Assembly (NCBI RefSeq): GCF_000003195.3
Contig: NC_012873.2
Span: 42,836,061-42,900,060, forward strand
Origin: Sorghum bicolor
Lineage: Eukaryota > Streptophyta > Magnoliopsida > Poales > Poaceae
Direction: 5' to 3'
Length of the DNA: 64,000 nucleotides
Shown here piece by piece: positions 10,962 to 21,128 of the stretch; position 1 is the first letter of the stretch, and each line of letters starts with the position of its first letter. The position numbers were made by a program, and so were the translations under genes. The notes beneath the pieces are model-generated. The model had not been told where the DNA came from. It did not search any database and was given only the letters and a program-made list of their open reading frames with translations.

Positions 10962-10963
10962 GT

Positions 10964-10975
10964 TGGCATCAGAGC
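10964..10975 (+). other. Primer binding site (initiator tRNA-Met type)
   Basis: TGGCATCAGAGC lies two bases after the 5' LTR end and matches the usual TGGTATCAGAGC primer site for initiator tRNA-Met with one substitution. Confidence 0.85.
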
Positions 10976-11780
10976 AAGGTTTAGTGGATTACTATTCATA
11001 AGCACATTCTAATGCAAATTAAACGGTTTAACTAAACTAACTCACCATTGTTAATGATCAAGGTGTTAAAATGAGTTTTTGGAAAACTATAAAGTGTGCC
11101 AGTGGTCATATCCTTTATGCTCAGTTAAGGACTCTAAGGTGGCTAGTTAAGTACTAACTTGGGGGTTGTGCATCATGTTTCTATTTTTGTCGCTCATACG
11201 ACGTGCAATAGTATGAGTGCCATTCACTTGAGTAGTAATGAATGGATCATTTTTCGTCTACACGTCGGTAAGCGAGAGTTGTGAGAGCATGATCGGATAC
11301 ACTGCCGGTCTAGGGAAGTGCTTTAGGGTGTTGTGCCATGCACACATATTATGTGTGCCTGGAAACAGTGCCGCATGGTGGGTAATTCCGTCCTGAGAGG
11401 CGATGTCATCACTAGGGCGATGATGTAGATAGTAGCGTGCCACATACAAGTGTGGGGTACCTGTATGGGCGATGCATAGTTTCAAATTCCTGTTCTGCAT
11501 GTTTCATACTGTGGGTGGGCTGAAATGAGTTTTCTGCAGGTACACTAACCACGTTTTCGCATAGAGCGTTAGTTACGTTATGAGAGAACGTTGTATGCCA
11601 CCGTATATACTGATTAGTATTAACTCTTGTTTCTAAGTTTGTGAGATCGTAAGTTTGGTGCATGCATCAAGTTCATTTCGTCTCATTATTTAGTTCCTCC
11701 CCTTATATAAATCTGTCCCATTTTAATAAAAATGACAAAGATAATCGTCAGTCTTACCCAAGGTATTCTATTTTCAACAG
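10976..11780 (+). other. Tekay 5' leader, no gene recognised
   Basis: About 800 bp of untranslated leader between the primer site and the first ORF. Open frames on either strand look random. I see no domain, TATA box or repeat in it. Confidence 0.6.
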
Positions 11781-12820
11781 ATGGCTCGCACTAGGCTCAC
11801 CGCTCGCAAGTCTACTAGAGGGCGGGTTCCTCACGATCAGTTGGCACCTAGGGACTCGTGTCGTAAGAGCGAGTTCCTGGGAGAGTTTGGTATGCCTACC
11901 CTGCTTTGGAGGGTGCTCAGTTCGATGGGGTATCCTAAAGGAAGGGAACCTCGCTACTATTAGAGCCGAGAGCAGCTGGGTGACGGGACCCTAGTTGGGG
12001 TCGAGGTAGTGATACCTACTAGTGGTAGTGACCCCACCTAGGGTGGTTGGGTGTATGAGTCCCAAGGCAATACTCCTTTCTAGGGTGTCAGTAGGGCTGC
12101 TTTTGCAGTTCTGAGGAACATCATGGAGAGGTTTCCATAGGAGTTAGCTCACGCCTTCATTGGGGTGTTTCCCCAGGGTGACCCCTACACCTCGGCGTGG
12201 GATCAGTCCAAGGGGAGTGCTTTAGAGAGAAGTGCGGATGAGGATCAGCACAGTGACAACATAGCTATGAGTGCCATTTTGCTATGATGAAGACCTATGG
12301 GGGCCTAGAGTGCTGTTTGGGGCGTTTAACTAGGTCTCTACTGACAGTTCAGGATGAGAAGCGCTAGCTGCAGCATGAGTTTGACAGTGAGGTTGAGAGG
12401 TTGCAGGTAGAGCTTGCCCATGTGACTAGAGAGGGACCAGACAGTTCAGCAGAACAACATACTAAGCCAGGATATGCTGGCCGTGAGAGAGCAGAGAGAC
12501 AGGGTGACCACAACCTACAGAACTGTGAGCGCATGCTAGTTCATGTGCTTGGATAGAGGAATGGAGCCTGGCACGAGGAGGATACTCTTAGGGCCCGACA
12601 GTTAGAGCTTGAGCAACAGTTGGCCAATGCTGAGGAGTATAATGAGAACCTACATGAGGAGATCCAATAGTTGCATAACCAGCTCCATCCCCATCACCTT
12701 CCTGGAGCAGCAGAGGTAGATTTTGAGGAAGAGATGGATGAGGATCCAGAGATGGAGGTGACAACAAGTGAAGACAAGGACGACGAGGGTTCTGACATGG
12801 ATAGCGACCATAGAGAGTAG
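11781..12820 (+). pseudogene. Decayed ORF upstream of gag with histone H3-like N-terminus, coiled coil and acidic tail
   Basis: The reading frame starts MARTRLTARKSTRGR and continues PHDQLAPR. That is identical to the histone H3 tail at 15 of the first 24 residues counting Met, including the ARKST around Lys9. A middle region follows (EFGMPTLLWRVLSSMGYPKG), then a leucine/glutamate-rich probable coiled coil (LEQQLANAEEYNENLHEEI near 12610-12665), then a strongly acidic end (EEEMDEDPEM...DEGSDMDSD). At least five in-frame TAG/TGA stops and one frameshift break it. It sits between the leader and gag, so it is a separate first ORF of the element. Function is unknown to me; chromatin mimicry is inference. 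Confidence 0.7.
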
Positions 12821-12985
12821 ACGCTAGTGTTCTAAGTGCTAGTCCTTCTTTTGTGGTTGTTTCTGCATTGCATGTACTCTTAATCGGGTTGAGACTTGGT
12901 TGTTTGTGAGACTTGATGTGGTTGAGTTGTGTTGACTTTTTGAAAGTCTAGTGTATGTATGTTGGCAACTTTGGATGTATGCGAA

Positions 12986-13275
12986 GGAAAAAGTCTACTT
13001 AACCCCCTGACCTTTGGACCAGTGTCTAAGTTTCACCCTGAACTACAAAACCGTCTATATTACACATTAAACTTTGATGAATGGTGCAAAACACCCCCCG
13101 GAGTGGTTTAGCAAGGCTGTTTTGCCTATCTGGCAGCCAGCGTGGAGGTGGATGGCCACGTTAGGCTTGGCTGCCCTGTTAAATGGGATTAGAAGATGGG
13201 GCCCGCACGTCAGGGCATTCCTTCTCATAGAAGCCTCCCCCTCCCCTATCTCTTCCCCTGCCCTGCCCACGGCTC
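12986..13275 (+). repeat. Left terminal inverted repeat of the MULE
   Basis: About 290 bp, near-perfect inverted match to 25167-25456. Long termini of this kind normally hold transposase sites and the promoters of the element's genes. Confidence 0.95.
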
Positions 13276-13298
13276 TTTCTTCTTTCTTTTCGACACAC

Positions 13299-14530
13299 TA
13301 TTGACGGTCCTTAATGCTCATATTTAACCATCAATTAATCATAGAAAAGGATCCAAATGCAACTAACACCTAGACTTAGGGTTTTATCTGACAGAATTCC
13401 ACGAGTTTTGGTGTTTGTCTATTTCTGCAGGGGGTTATCAGGAAATATGGAGGAAAGGCCCACACGTCGGGTTTACATAGAGATATTAACGTGCCGCGCA
13501 ATTTTCTATCATCTAGAAGACTCCAGAAGCCACGGGACCGAAGCGGAAGCCGAGGGGCCTCAGGGACAGGGCGCCCGCCCTAGTCCTGAGGGCGCCCGCC
13601 CTCCCCCCTGGACCAATCAGGGTGAAGTTCTGGGATCATGCTCCACCGACCTAATACTTCAAGGAAAACCACACGATCAATGTCGGTTTGATCCGACGGC
13701 CCAGATTCACTTAAAGGGACTATAAAACCAGACCCCCCTGGCCCCTGGAGATCATACCTCTTCTACAGAATCAAAGCTAGGGTTTCAATTCTTCATCCAA
13801 GTAGAGAGGATCCCTCTAGTTCTTCTAGTTCTAGTTCCTCTAGTTCTAGTTCTAGTTAGTTCTAGTTGTAATCTAGAAAATAGGGAGAGAGAAGAGGAGA
13901 GCGGAGGAGGAGCCGGATCTGTCGGATCTTCCTCAACATTATACTTTTGCAGCATCTGGTTCGTTCTTCATCGTTCTCCAGGTTCTTCAATTAATAACTC
14001 CTGAGTTCTCTAATTAATTTTATTTACATTCAAGTTATTTATTGGATTCCTGCTTGCATCAAGTGCTCTAGTCTTTATAACGCTAGAGTAGTAATTAATA
14101 GATTAGACGTGGTGTTTAGTCTTGCGATTACCTGGAATTGCACCCAATCCTACGGATTGTTGTGGTAGCCCTAGGGTAGTGACAGCCCTAACGGTCGACG
14201 TATTCCACCACGTTCGGATCGGTGTTTGTAGGACCGTAGTCAGACCTTCCTAGCCCCCTTCTCATCTCTTTCTGTGGTTAGTGCTCTGATGTCCCGATAT
14301 AGATAATCTTGAAGTAATTCTTGATTCTTAGATCAACTAGAGAACTCTCAGGAAACTTCCTCTCTTCCCACCAAAAATAATTATATAGTTATCCTTGGGC
14401 GATCTTGGATCTTAATTAGTACACTCACGTTCTCTGTGGAAAATCGATACTCTGGAATACTCCCGGGTGAAGGCTACATCGGTATCCGTGCGCTTGCGGA
14501 TTTTTCTGTTTGCGTTTAAAATACCCAACA
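13299..14530 (+). repeat. 5' LTR of the 13299 element
   Basis: 1232 bp. The start is TATTGAC rather than TGTTGAC, a G-to-A change at 13300; the end is ACCCAACA. U3 holds the paired 14-mer AGGGCGCCCGCCCT at 13568-13581 and 13589-13602. A TATA box (TATAAAACC) is at 13721, followed by CAGACCCC. A run of CTAGTT-type hexamers lies near 13813-13868. Confidence 0.95.
13568..13729 (+). promoter_or_regulatory. Athila-type U3 module: paired GC 14-mers plus TATA
   Basis: Two copies of AGGGCGCCCGCCCT start 21 bp apart (13568 and 13589), and TATA starts 132 bp after the second. The same spacing is seen in the LTRs at 27814, 35840 (inverted orientation), 37296 and 55313; the copy at 19762/19783 is 131 bp from TATA after a one-base deletion. 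Confidence 0.85.
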
Positions 14531-14537
14531 AGCTTTC

Positions 14538-14555
14538 TGGCGCCGTTGCCGGGGA
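14538..14555 (+). other. Primer binding site, tRNA-Asp
   Basis: TGGCGCCGTTGCCGGGGA, complementary to the 3' end of plant tRNA-Asp including CCA, seven bases after the LTR. This primer is typical of Athila/Tat elements. Confidence 0.9.
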
Positions 14556-16290
14556 ACGGTAGCTGTGCTAGTTTCGAACCAAGTCGTCCGTGTATCCTTT
14601 TTTCTTTTCCTTTTTTACCACACTCACCTTATCATTTTCACCACACCACATGGATTTTACTCTAAGCATTAATGAGCATGGAATTTATTTCATAGCCACT
14701 TCATTTACTCCATGCTCATATGCAACATCTTACGAATCCATTGGTTTTCCAACATCACCATATTCGAGATCTCCAACCCCCTCATCCTGTCTATTTACAA
14801 AAACTTTAAAAGGGCGGTTGTCGATGCATATGTCTATAATAAATTTTGCAGATTTCGTTGAGTTGATCTTGATATAGGTTGGTGTTGGAGGGGAAACCAC
14901 TTCAGCAACATAAATTGATGGTTTCCCAAGGACAAGCTTAGTGTCCTAAAACAAGCACTGATCAGATCGTAACATGAGCTTTTAATTATTTGCAACACTA
15001 CCTTGTGTATTGAGCATATAAGGATAATTGTAAAAATATTCCTTCGGGTATTCTTGTCACTAACCTTTCCAGGATTGGAGCAAGAAGATCAGATGAATGA
15101 CAAGCACAAGGTATGTACAACCAATCATCATACAACATTGAATTAAATTCATCCAAACTTGAATTTTGCAAAATTCAAGCTTGGGGGAGTACTTTATATA
15201 AAAACATCATTTGCCATGTTGCTATGTTGGTTGTCCCTACCTTTGAGACATGCTCAATTTGTTAAATAGTAATCACACTACTTCATCTCCACTTGAGTAG
15301 ATCTCTATAAAAGCCATCACGCTACCTTTGTTTATCCAAGTAAGTGTTAGTTTGGAAGTACTGTACATACTTCTATTGGTTTTTAAATTATGCATGGTGC
15401 TTAGGTTAAACAGCCTTCCTTAATCTAATTAGACATGGAGTCTAGTTTGGTTATTGAACTAAAAACTGCTTGTGTAGACATTGGTATATTTTGTTGGACT
15501 AACCCCTGCAGGAAAACTTTCAATATCGACCTGGGAAGTCCTGTGATAAACTCACATTGGAGACAAAGAGAGACACACATAAAGTTTAACAATTTACACA
15601 AGGAAGGCGTAGCTCACAAGAGATGATCCATGGAGGGTGCCACAAACACGATGCACAACCGCTAAGAGAGGAAAGCTTCCACAAGGTGATACTATACCAT
15701 CACTCTTCAAGTAAGGTAACATCTTAAGGTACTTGACTATCACTTCTATAAGCTTCTCCTTGGTTCTGGCGTTCACATGAATAAAAGAGACAAACATGTA
15801 TGATTTGCAACTCTAGATTAACCAACCAAATCGATTCAACATGTTTAATCCTTCCACCTTTGTGATCCCACACTCCTAATCATATGAACTAAAATGTTGC
15901 ACATTCAATCTCTGGAAGATATAAACAAAACATAAGTATAGATAGATTATCTTTCCATTAGGTTGAGTGATCTGATCTGACGAATGTTTTAAATGCTACA
16001 CTCATGATCTTATTATCCATCAACTGTGTCTTGCTCACTATGCTTAAGGATAGAGAAGAGCAAATACACTTTTGGTTCTGTTGGTGTTTTCCACCAACAG
16101 GGCCCATGCACTTGATCTCTGCCTTGTCTCTACGAGCAGGTACACTTCGAGCAAAATATGAAGGACTTTTATAACTCCCAGACTCCACCAAGTGAAGAAC
16201 TTAGATCTACGAGCACAAACACACTGGAGAGACTGGACACTCAGGCAATCACTGCCCTGAGATGCTTGAGGACGTAACTACTAGAGTAAC
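14556..16290 (+). other. Leader/decayed gag region without a recognisable gene
   Basis: About 1.7 kb of AT-rich sequence where gag would be expected. I cannot recognise a gag domain; short frames such as 14590-14877 and 15435-15626 show no family features. Either gag was lost or it has decayed beyond recognition by eye. Confidence 0.5.
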
Positions 16291-16299
16291 CCCGTTGTG

Positions 16300-17398
16300 G
16301 AAGTAATTACTGACCTTCTGCCGGTCAAGAGAGACAATCCAGGACGCCCCGTCATCCCGATCTCCATCGGCATGGTGGACTTCCTAGAAGCACTCTACAA
16401 CTTTGGCTCGAGCGTCAACATTATGCCTAGGGGAATATTGAAGAACCTCTACGTCCGAGGAGGCCATTCCTGAACACCTCGGGAGCTATCATCTACGCTA
16501 GTGCTGCCAAGATCAGTTTCTACATCAAGGGAAGGAAGGAGATGTTTTCCTTCAAGAACAAGACTATACAAATCTCAGAGCAATCCCGACATGAACCAAG
16601 GAAGAGGACCAACAGGAGGAATAGGAACAAGCAAATGTGTATCGAGTCAGCTAAGATGGTCACTGCAGTTCAAGGAGGACAAGATCATCTATTTAAGTCA
16701 CCGTTCCTAACCAAAAAGGACGACCCAGGCATGCCAAGCATCCAGTGCTCCATTAATGGATACAACATCCAGAAGATGCTTTGTGACACCGGGTCAGGCG
16801 TCAACATAATGGCCGCAGTCACCTATCAACTCCTGTTCGGAACCATGCCACTAAAACCGTCATACATTTAGCTCCAGATGATTTTAAGGTTATTGACATG
16901 GGAGAAGACGAGTATGATCCACCCATCATCCTTGGAAGACCGTTCCTCAGCACTGTTAAAGCAATCATCTACATTGAAACTAGAGAAGTCCACATGCACT
17001 TCACCTCTGAGAAGGTATGCCGCTGTTTTACTGACCCTAACTATATAGTTGAAGACTCTAAGCAGGTCAGGACAAGAAGAAGACGACGCAACCGCAACCA
17101 GAGGAGGCAAATCATCAAGGACGGATGGGCAGACTATGAAGGAGAAGTTGTAAGGTCTGAAGACATACAGCTTGAACAGAACTGTCCTGAGGAGACCGTA
17201 GCACCGAGTCAGGTGTGTAGAGAGAAGATAGTTATACATGAAGAGCAGGCGCTGCCGGAACCACCGACTACGCCATCCAGTGAATCCCAGGATGACTGTG
17301 AAAACAGAGAGTCCCGTTCGGAGGACTTAAAAACACTGAATGCCTTGCCAAGAGGTAAACTTGGTAGTTATCTTTTGCTTTTCAATTATTTAAAATAG
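16300..17398 (+). pseudogene. Tandem retropepsin region (two protease domains), broken
   Basis: First domain (about 16330-16540): RDNPGRPVIPISIG...ALYNFGSSVNIMPRGIL, where the catalytic Asp position is Asn. After a frameshift a basic linker (SFKNKTIQI..., 16551 onward) leads to a second domain (about 16690-17070): KKDDPGMPSIQCSING, then CDTGSGVNIMAAVTY with Asp kept. A stop and a small deletion follow, then PPIILGRPFLSTVKAIIYI. The C-terminus is basic then acidic (RTRRRRRNRNQRR). The same two-domain order is in the separate minus-strand element at 50767-51830, so duplication predates both. No reverse transcriptase follows. Confidence 0.75.
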
Positions 17399-19492
17399 TT
17401 TGCTTAGTTAATCAGGTTCATATCATCTTAAAAAGAAAATAAAAATGTTAAAAATAGTAAGCCCCATGTGAGTATGCTCATGGCATAAAACCCATAAGTA
17501 CATTCACTGTGGTGGCATAAAAATAAAATAAATATATCCTTGTCCTATAAAAATAAAATTATAAAAATAAATTTATGATCCTACTAAACAGAGTAATATT
17601 TATTGAGGAGGCTCAACATGATAAAGGCTAGATATTTATGCTAACACTTAACTAGTTCCACAAAGCTTTGTTGTCTATTTGAGCTCCACAGAATTCAAGG
17701 ATCAAAGAAGACTAGCAGACGGAGGACATCCTAATCGCTGTCAGGGTGCTGTTGACATTCAAATACACCTCCACCACTTGCTAGCTACAACAGAAGAAAT
17801 TACGTCAAAATCCAGCTTGGGGAAGAGCACCCCCATTTATCCAGCTAAGTATTCTACTCATGTTTATACTTTACTCTAATAATAAAAAGATGCATAATCA
17901 TATAAACCCAAATAAAGATTTTGTGCTTATATATATCTTTGCTTAGTTTGCTAAATAAATAAATAAATAAAGTTTGCTATGAACCCTCATGATAAGCTCT
18001 CACATGGAAATGATGAATAGTTGCTCTGCCATGACTAGTTCTCAAAATTGAAATCTCTCTCAAGTTTAGGCCTAACTGTTATTAATTAAGATTTGTTCTA
18101 AACCTAAACTTGTGGGAAGAGTACTTGATCTGAAGTCTAAGTCGTTAACGGATATGATATGGGAAGGTTGAGCTGCTGTTATCTATTCCTAGAGATGCTA
18201 GAATTCTGGAGAATTTTATCTTTGAAAATCTTTAAAATGTTGCATGATGAGTTCCTGTATGATGAGAGTTTTAATTCCTACAACAGCCATATATACATGC
18301 TTGTTAGACTATGAACCACACATTTACTTTTACTGCTTATGAGCATTGAGTGTGGTCAAGCTGTGTAGACCCTTAGGAGCTTGTCATGTGGTTAAATCAA
18401 GATTCACTTGCACGTTCAATCACATATGCTGCTTCTACTCCGGAAGTACGCATCCACATATATCCATCCATTTCCATCTCCAGAACCACCCAAAAATATT
18501 CTACTCCTAATCCGGGAGAGAATAGCCAAAAACATTTCTGTTTTCCCCTTTTGAAATAAATGCTCAAGTTATCTTGGTTACTACCACTTGCTATATTATT
18601 TCAGGAGATGAGTGCTCTAAAAAAAAGAAGAAGAAAAAAAAGAGAGAAAAAAATAATAAAATAATAATAAATACGAGGAAATAAAAAGGGGTAAGTGCCC
18701 GGAACCTCGAAAGAAAAGAAAAAGTGAGACGAGAGGTAAAAATGGACAAGTGTCCGACAGTAGAATTAGGGGTACAAGATACCCACGTGAGAGAAAAAGA
18801 AAATATAGAGCATCTCATTTTCCTCAAAAAGTTTCAAAAGAGCAAGAAAGGTATGTACCCCCTCAAAAGAGCAAAAGTAGAATTAGACTTTCACCATTGT
18901 TATCACCATCATTACCATACACCATTTATTCGCCACACATGCACATCTTGATTTGACTTATTGACTTGTTCTTCTGGATCCATGGTTTGACTATGCAATA
19001 AATGTCTTGTAAGTATGTATTAGCTGTCTCCCACCTATGAGCTCCAGATATCAAAACCTTATTAGAGTAGGGTGAGAGAGAAGGCAATGTCACTATACCA
19101 AAAATACCACATACTTTGAGAGAAGGCATATACCATTACTGCCTTGGTAAGGATCCAGAAATACCACAAAAGAGAGACTAGAGAGAGTCATACAAGGAAT
19201 CTCTGAGTTTTATTTGAAAATCTGCAAAAACTCCAGAGCTATAGTTAATCGAAGAATAAGAGACATGGCGCTTGACTAGACCGTTCTATCTTTTAACTAC
19301 TCAAGACAGAAGTGACGGTTGCAAGCCCCATGGTGAAAGGTAAATGAGTAAGTTTTAAGTCTTAACAGTTTACTCTAACCAGAGATGAGATCTAGTTTAA
19401 ACGCATGTGTATCTTTAAGTTATGAAACCACTGCAGAAACTCTTGAGTTCATCTTTGCTCAGGGACGAGCAAAGGTTAAGCTTGGGGGAGCT
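17399..19492 (+). other. Long 3' noncoding region with a motif shared with the Athila element
   Basis: About 2.1 kb with no gene. It is A-rich near 18618-18670. At 18741-18775 it shares a stretch containing the hairpin GGACAAGTGTCC (18744-18755) and the following GTAGAATTAGGGGTAC with 29540-29563 of the minus-strand Athila element. It ends in the polypurine tract AAGCTTGGGGGAGCT just before the LTR. Confidence 0.7.
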
Positions 19493-20723
19493 TGTTGACG
19501 GTCCTTAATGCTCATATTTAACCATCAATTAATCATAGAAAAGGATCCAAATGCAACTAACACCTAGACTTAGGGTTTTATCTGACAGAATTCCACGAGT
19601 TTTGGTGTTTGTCTATTTCTGCAGGGGGTTATCAGGAAATATGGAGGAAAGGCCCACACGTCGGGTTTACATAGAGATATTAACGTGCCGCGCAATTTTC
19701 TATCATCTAGAAGACTCCAGAAGCCACGGGACCGAAGCGGAAGCCGAGGGGCCTCAGGGACAGGGCGCCCGCCCTAGTCCTGAGGGCGCCCGCCCTCCCC
19801 CTGGACCAATCAGGGTGAAGTTCGGGGATCATGCTCCACCGACCTAATACTTCAAGGAAAACCACACGATCAATGTCGGTTTGATCCGACGGCCCAGATT
19901 CACTTGAAGGGACTATAAAACCAGACCCCCCTGGCCCCTGGAGATCATACCTCTTCTACAGAATCAAAGCTAGGGTTTCAATTCTTCATCCAAGTAGAGA
20001 GGATCCCTCTAGTTCTTCTAGTTCTAGTTCCTCTAGTTCTAGTTCTAGTTAGTTCTAGTTGTAATCTAGAAAATAGCGAGAGAGAAGAGGAGAGCGGAGG
20101 AGGAGCCGGATCTGTCGGATCTTCCTCAACATTATACTTTTGCAGCATCAGGTTCGTTCTTCATCGTTCTCCAGGTTCTTCAATTAATAACTCCTGAGTT
20201 CTCTAATTACTTTTATTTACATTCAAGTTATTTATTGGATTCCCGCTTGCATCAAGTGCTCTAGTCTTTATAACGCTAGAGTAGTAATTAATAGATTAGA
20301 CGTGGTGTTTAGTCTTGCGATTACCTGGAATTGCACCCAATCCTACGGATTGTTGTGGTAGCCCTAGGGTAGTGACAGCCCTAACGGTCGACTTATTCCA
20401 CCAAGTTCGGATCGGTGTTTGTAGGACCGTAGTCAGACCTTCCTAGCCCCCTTCTCATCTCTTTCTGTGGTTAGTGCTCTAATGTCCCGATATAGATAAT
20501 CTTGAAGTAATTCTTGATTCTTAGATCAACTAGAGAACTCTCAGGAAACTTCCTCTCTTCCCACCAAAAATAATTACATAGTTATCCTTGGGCGATCTTG
20601 GATCTTAATTAGTACACTCACGTTCTCTGTGGAAAATCGATACTCTGGAATACTCCCGGGTGAAGGCTACATCGGTATCCGTGCGCTTGCGGATTTTTCT
20701 GTTTGCGTTTAAAATACCCAACA
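19493..20723 (+). repeat. 3' LTR of the 13299 element
   Basis: 1231 bp, TGTTGACGG to CCCAACA, about 99 percent like the 5' copy. It has the paired 14-mers at 19762 and 19783 and TATA at 19914. Confidence 0.95.
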
Positions 20724-20728
20724 CACAC

Positions 20729-21128
20729 AGTGACGGGGAGGGCGATGAACGCCGGCGGGTTCTAGTGATCGGCTTCGTCAACGAATTCTAGGTGCGTGTT
20801 CGCTGCTCACCCTCCTTCTTCGTTGCAGTGTTCAGATTAGCGATTTGGTCTGCATTTTGGGGTATTCCCATTTTCTGTGTTTTCTTGGGTGTCTTGGTAA
20901 TGGCATACTAGCCCTAGGTTGGATTCGAATCATTGATGTAATGGCAATAGAGGTGTTTTTAGGTTGGTTTAGGGCTCAATGTGTGTTCTTTTCTTTACGT
21001 GATTGTTGTGGTTCATTGTGTGTTAGGTTAGGGTTTTGGTGTGGTTCTTGATTCTTGATTTTGGGCTACTGCTCACTGTTGTGATTTTACTTCATGCGTA
21101 ATCGTGTACTATGTTATTGGTTATCAGG
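20729..21128 (+). other. 5' untranslated region of the MULE transposase gene
   Basis: Sequence between the nested element and the transposase start. Its left neighbour is MULE sequence at 13276-13298, so the retrotransposon separates TIR/promoter from the gene by 7.4 kb. A GC-rich start is followed by a T-rich stretch with possible splice sites (TTGCAG at 20823). No domain. Confidence 0.55.

Larger units (their letters stand above)
13299..20723 (+). mobile_element. Young non-autonomous Athila-type LTR retrotransposon inside the MULE
   Basis: A 7.4-kb element with a perfect 5-bp target duplication CACAC (13294-13298 and 20724-20728). Its two ~1.23-kb LTRs differ at about a dozen sites (near 1 percent), so it is the youngest dated insertion here. 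It has a tRNA-Asp primer site and a polypurine tract but no reverse transcriptase or integrase. The only recognisable coding is a tandem protease region. LTR and 3' noncoding sequence resemble the 27814-37063 Athila element, a probable donor of enzymes. Confidence 0.93.

Noticed and set aside
13357..13725. ORF starting MQLTPRLRVLSDRIPRVL, repeated at 19551 and partly at 37444 and 55422
   Set aside because: It is LTR sequence read as protein. It repeats because LTRs repeat, and frames break between copies.
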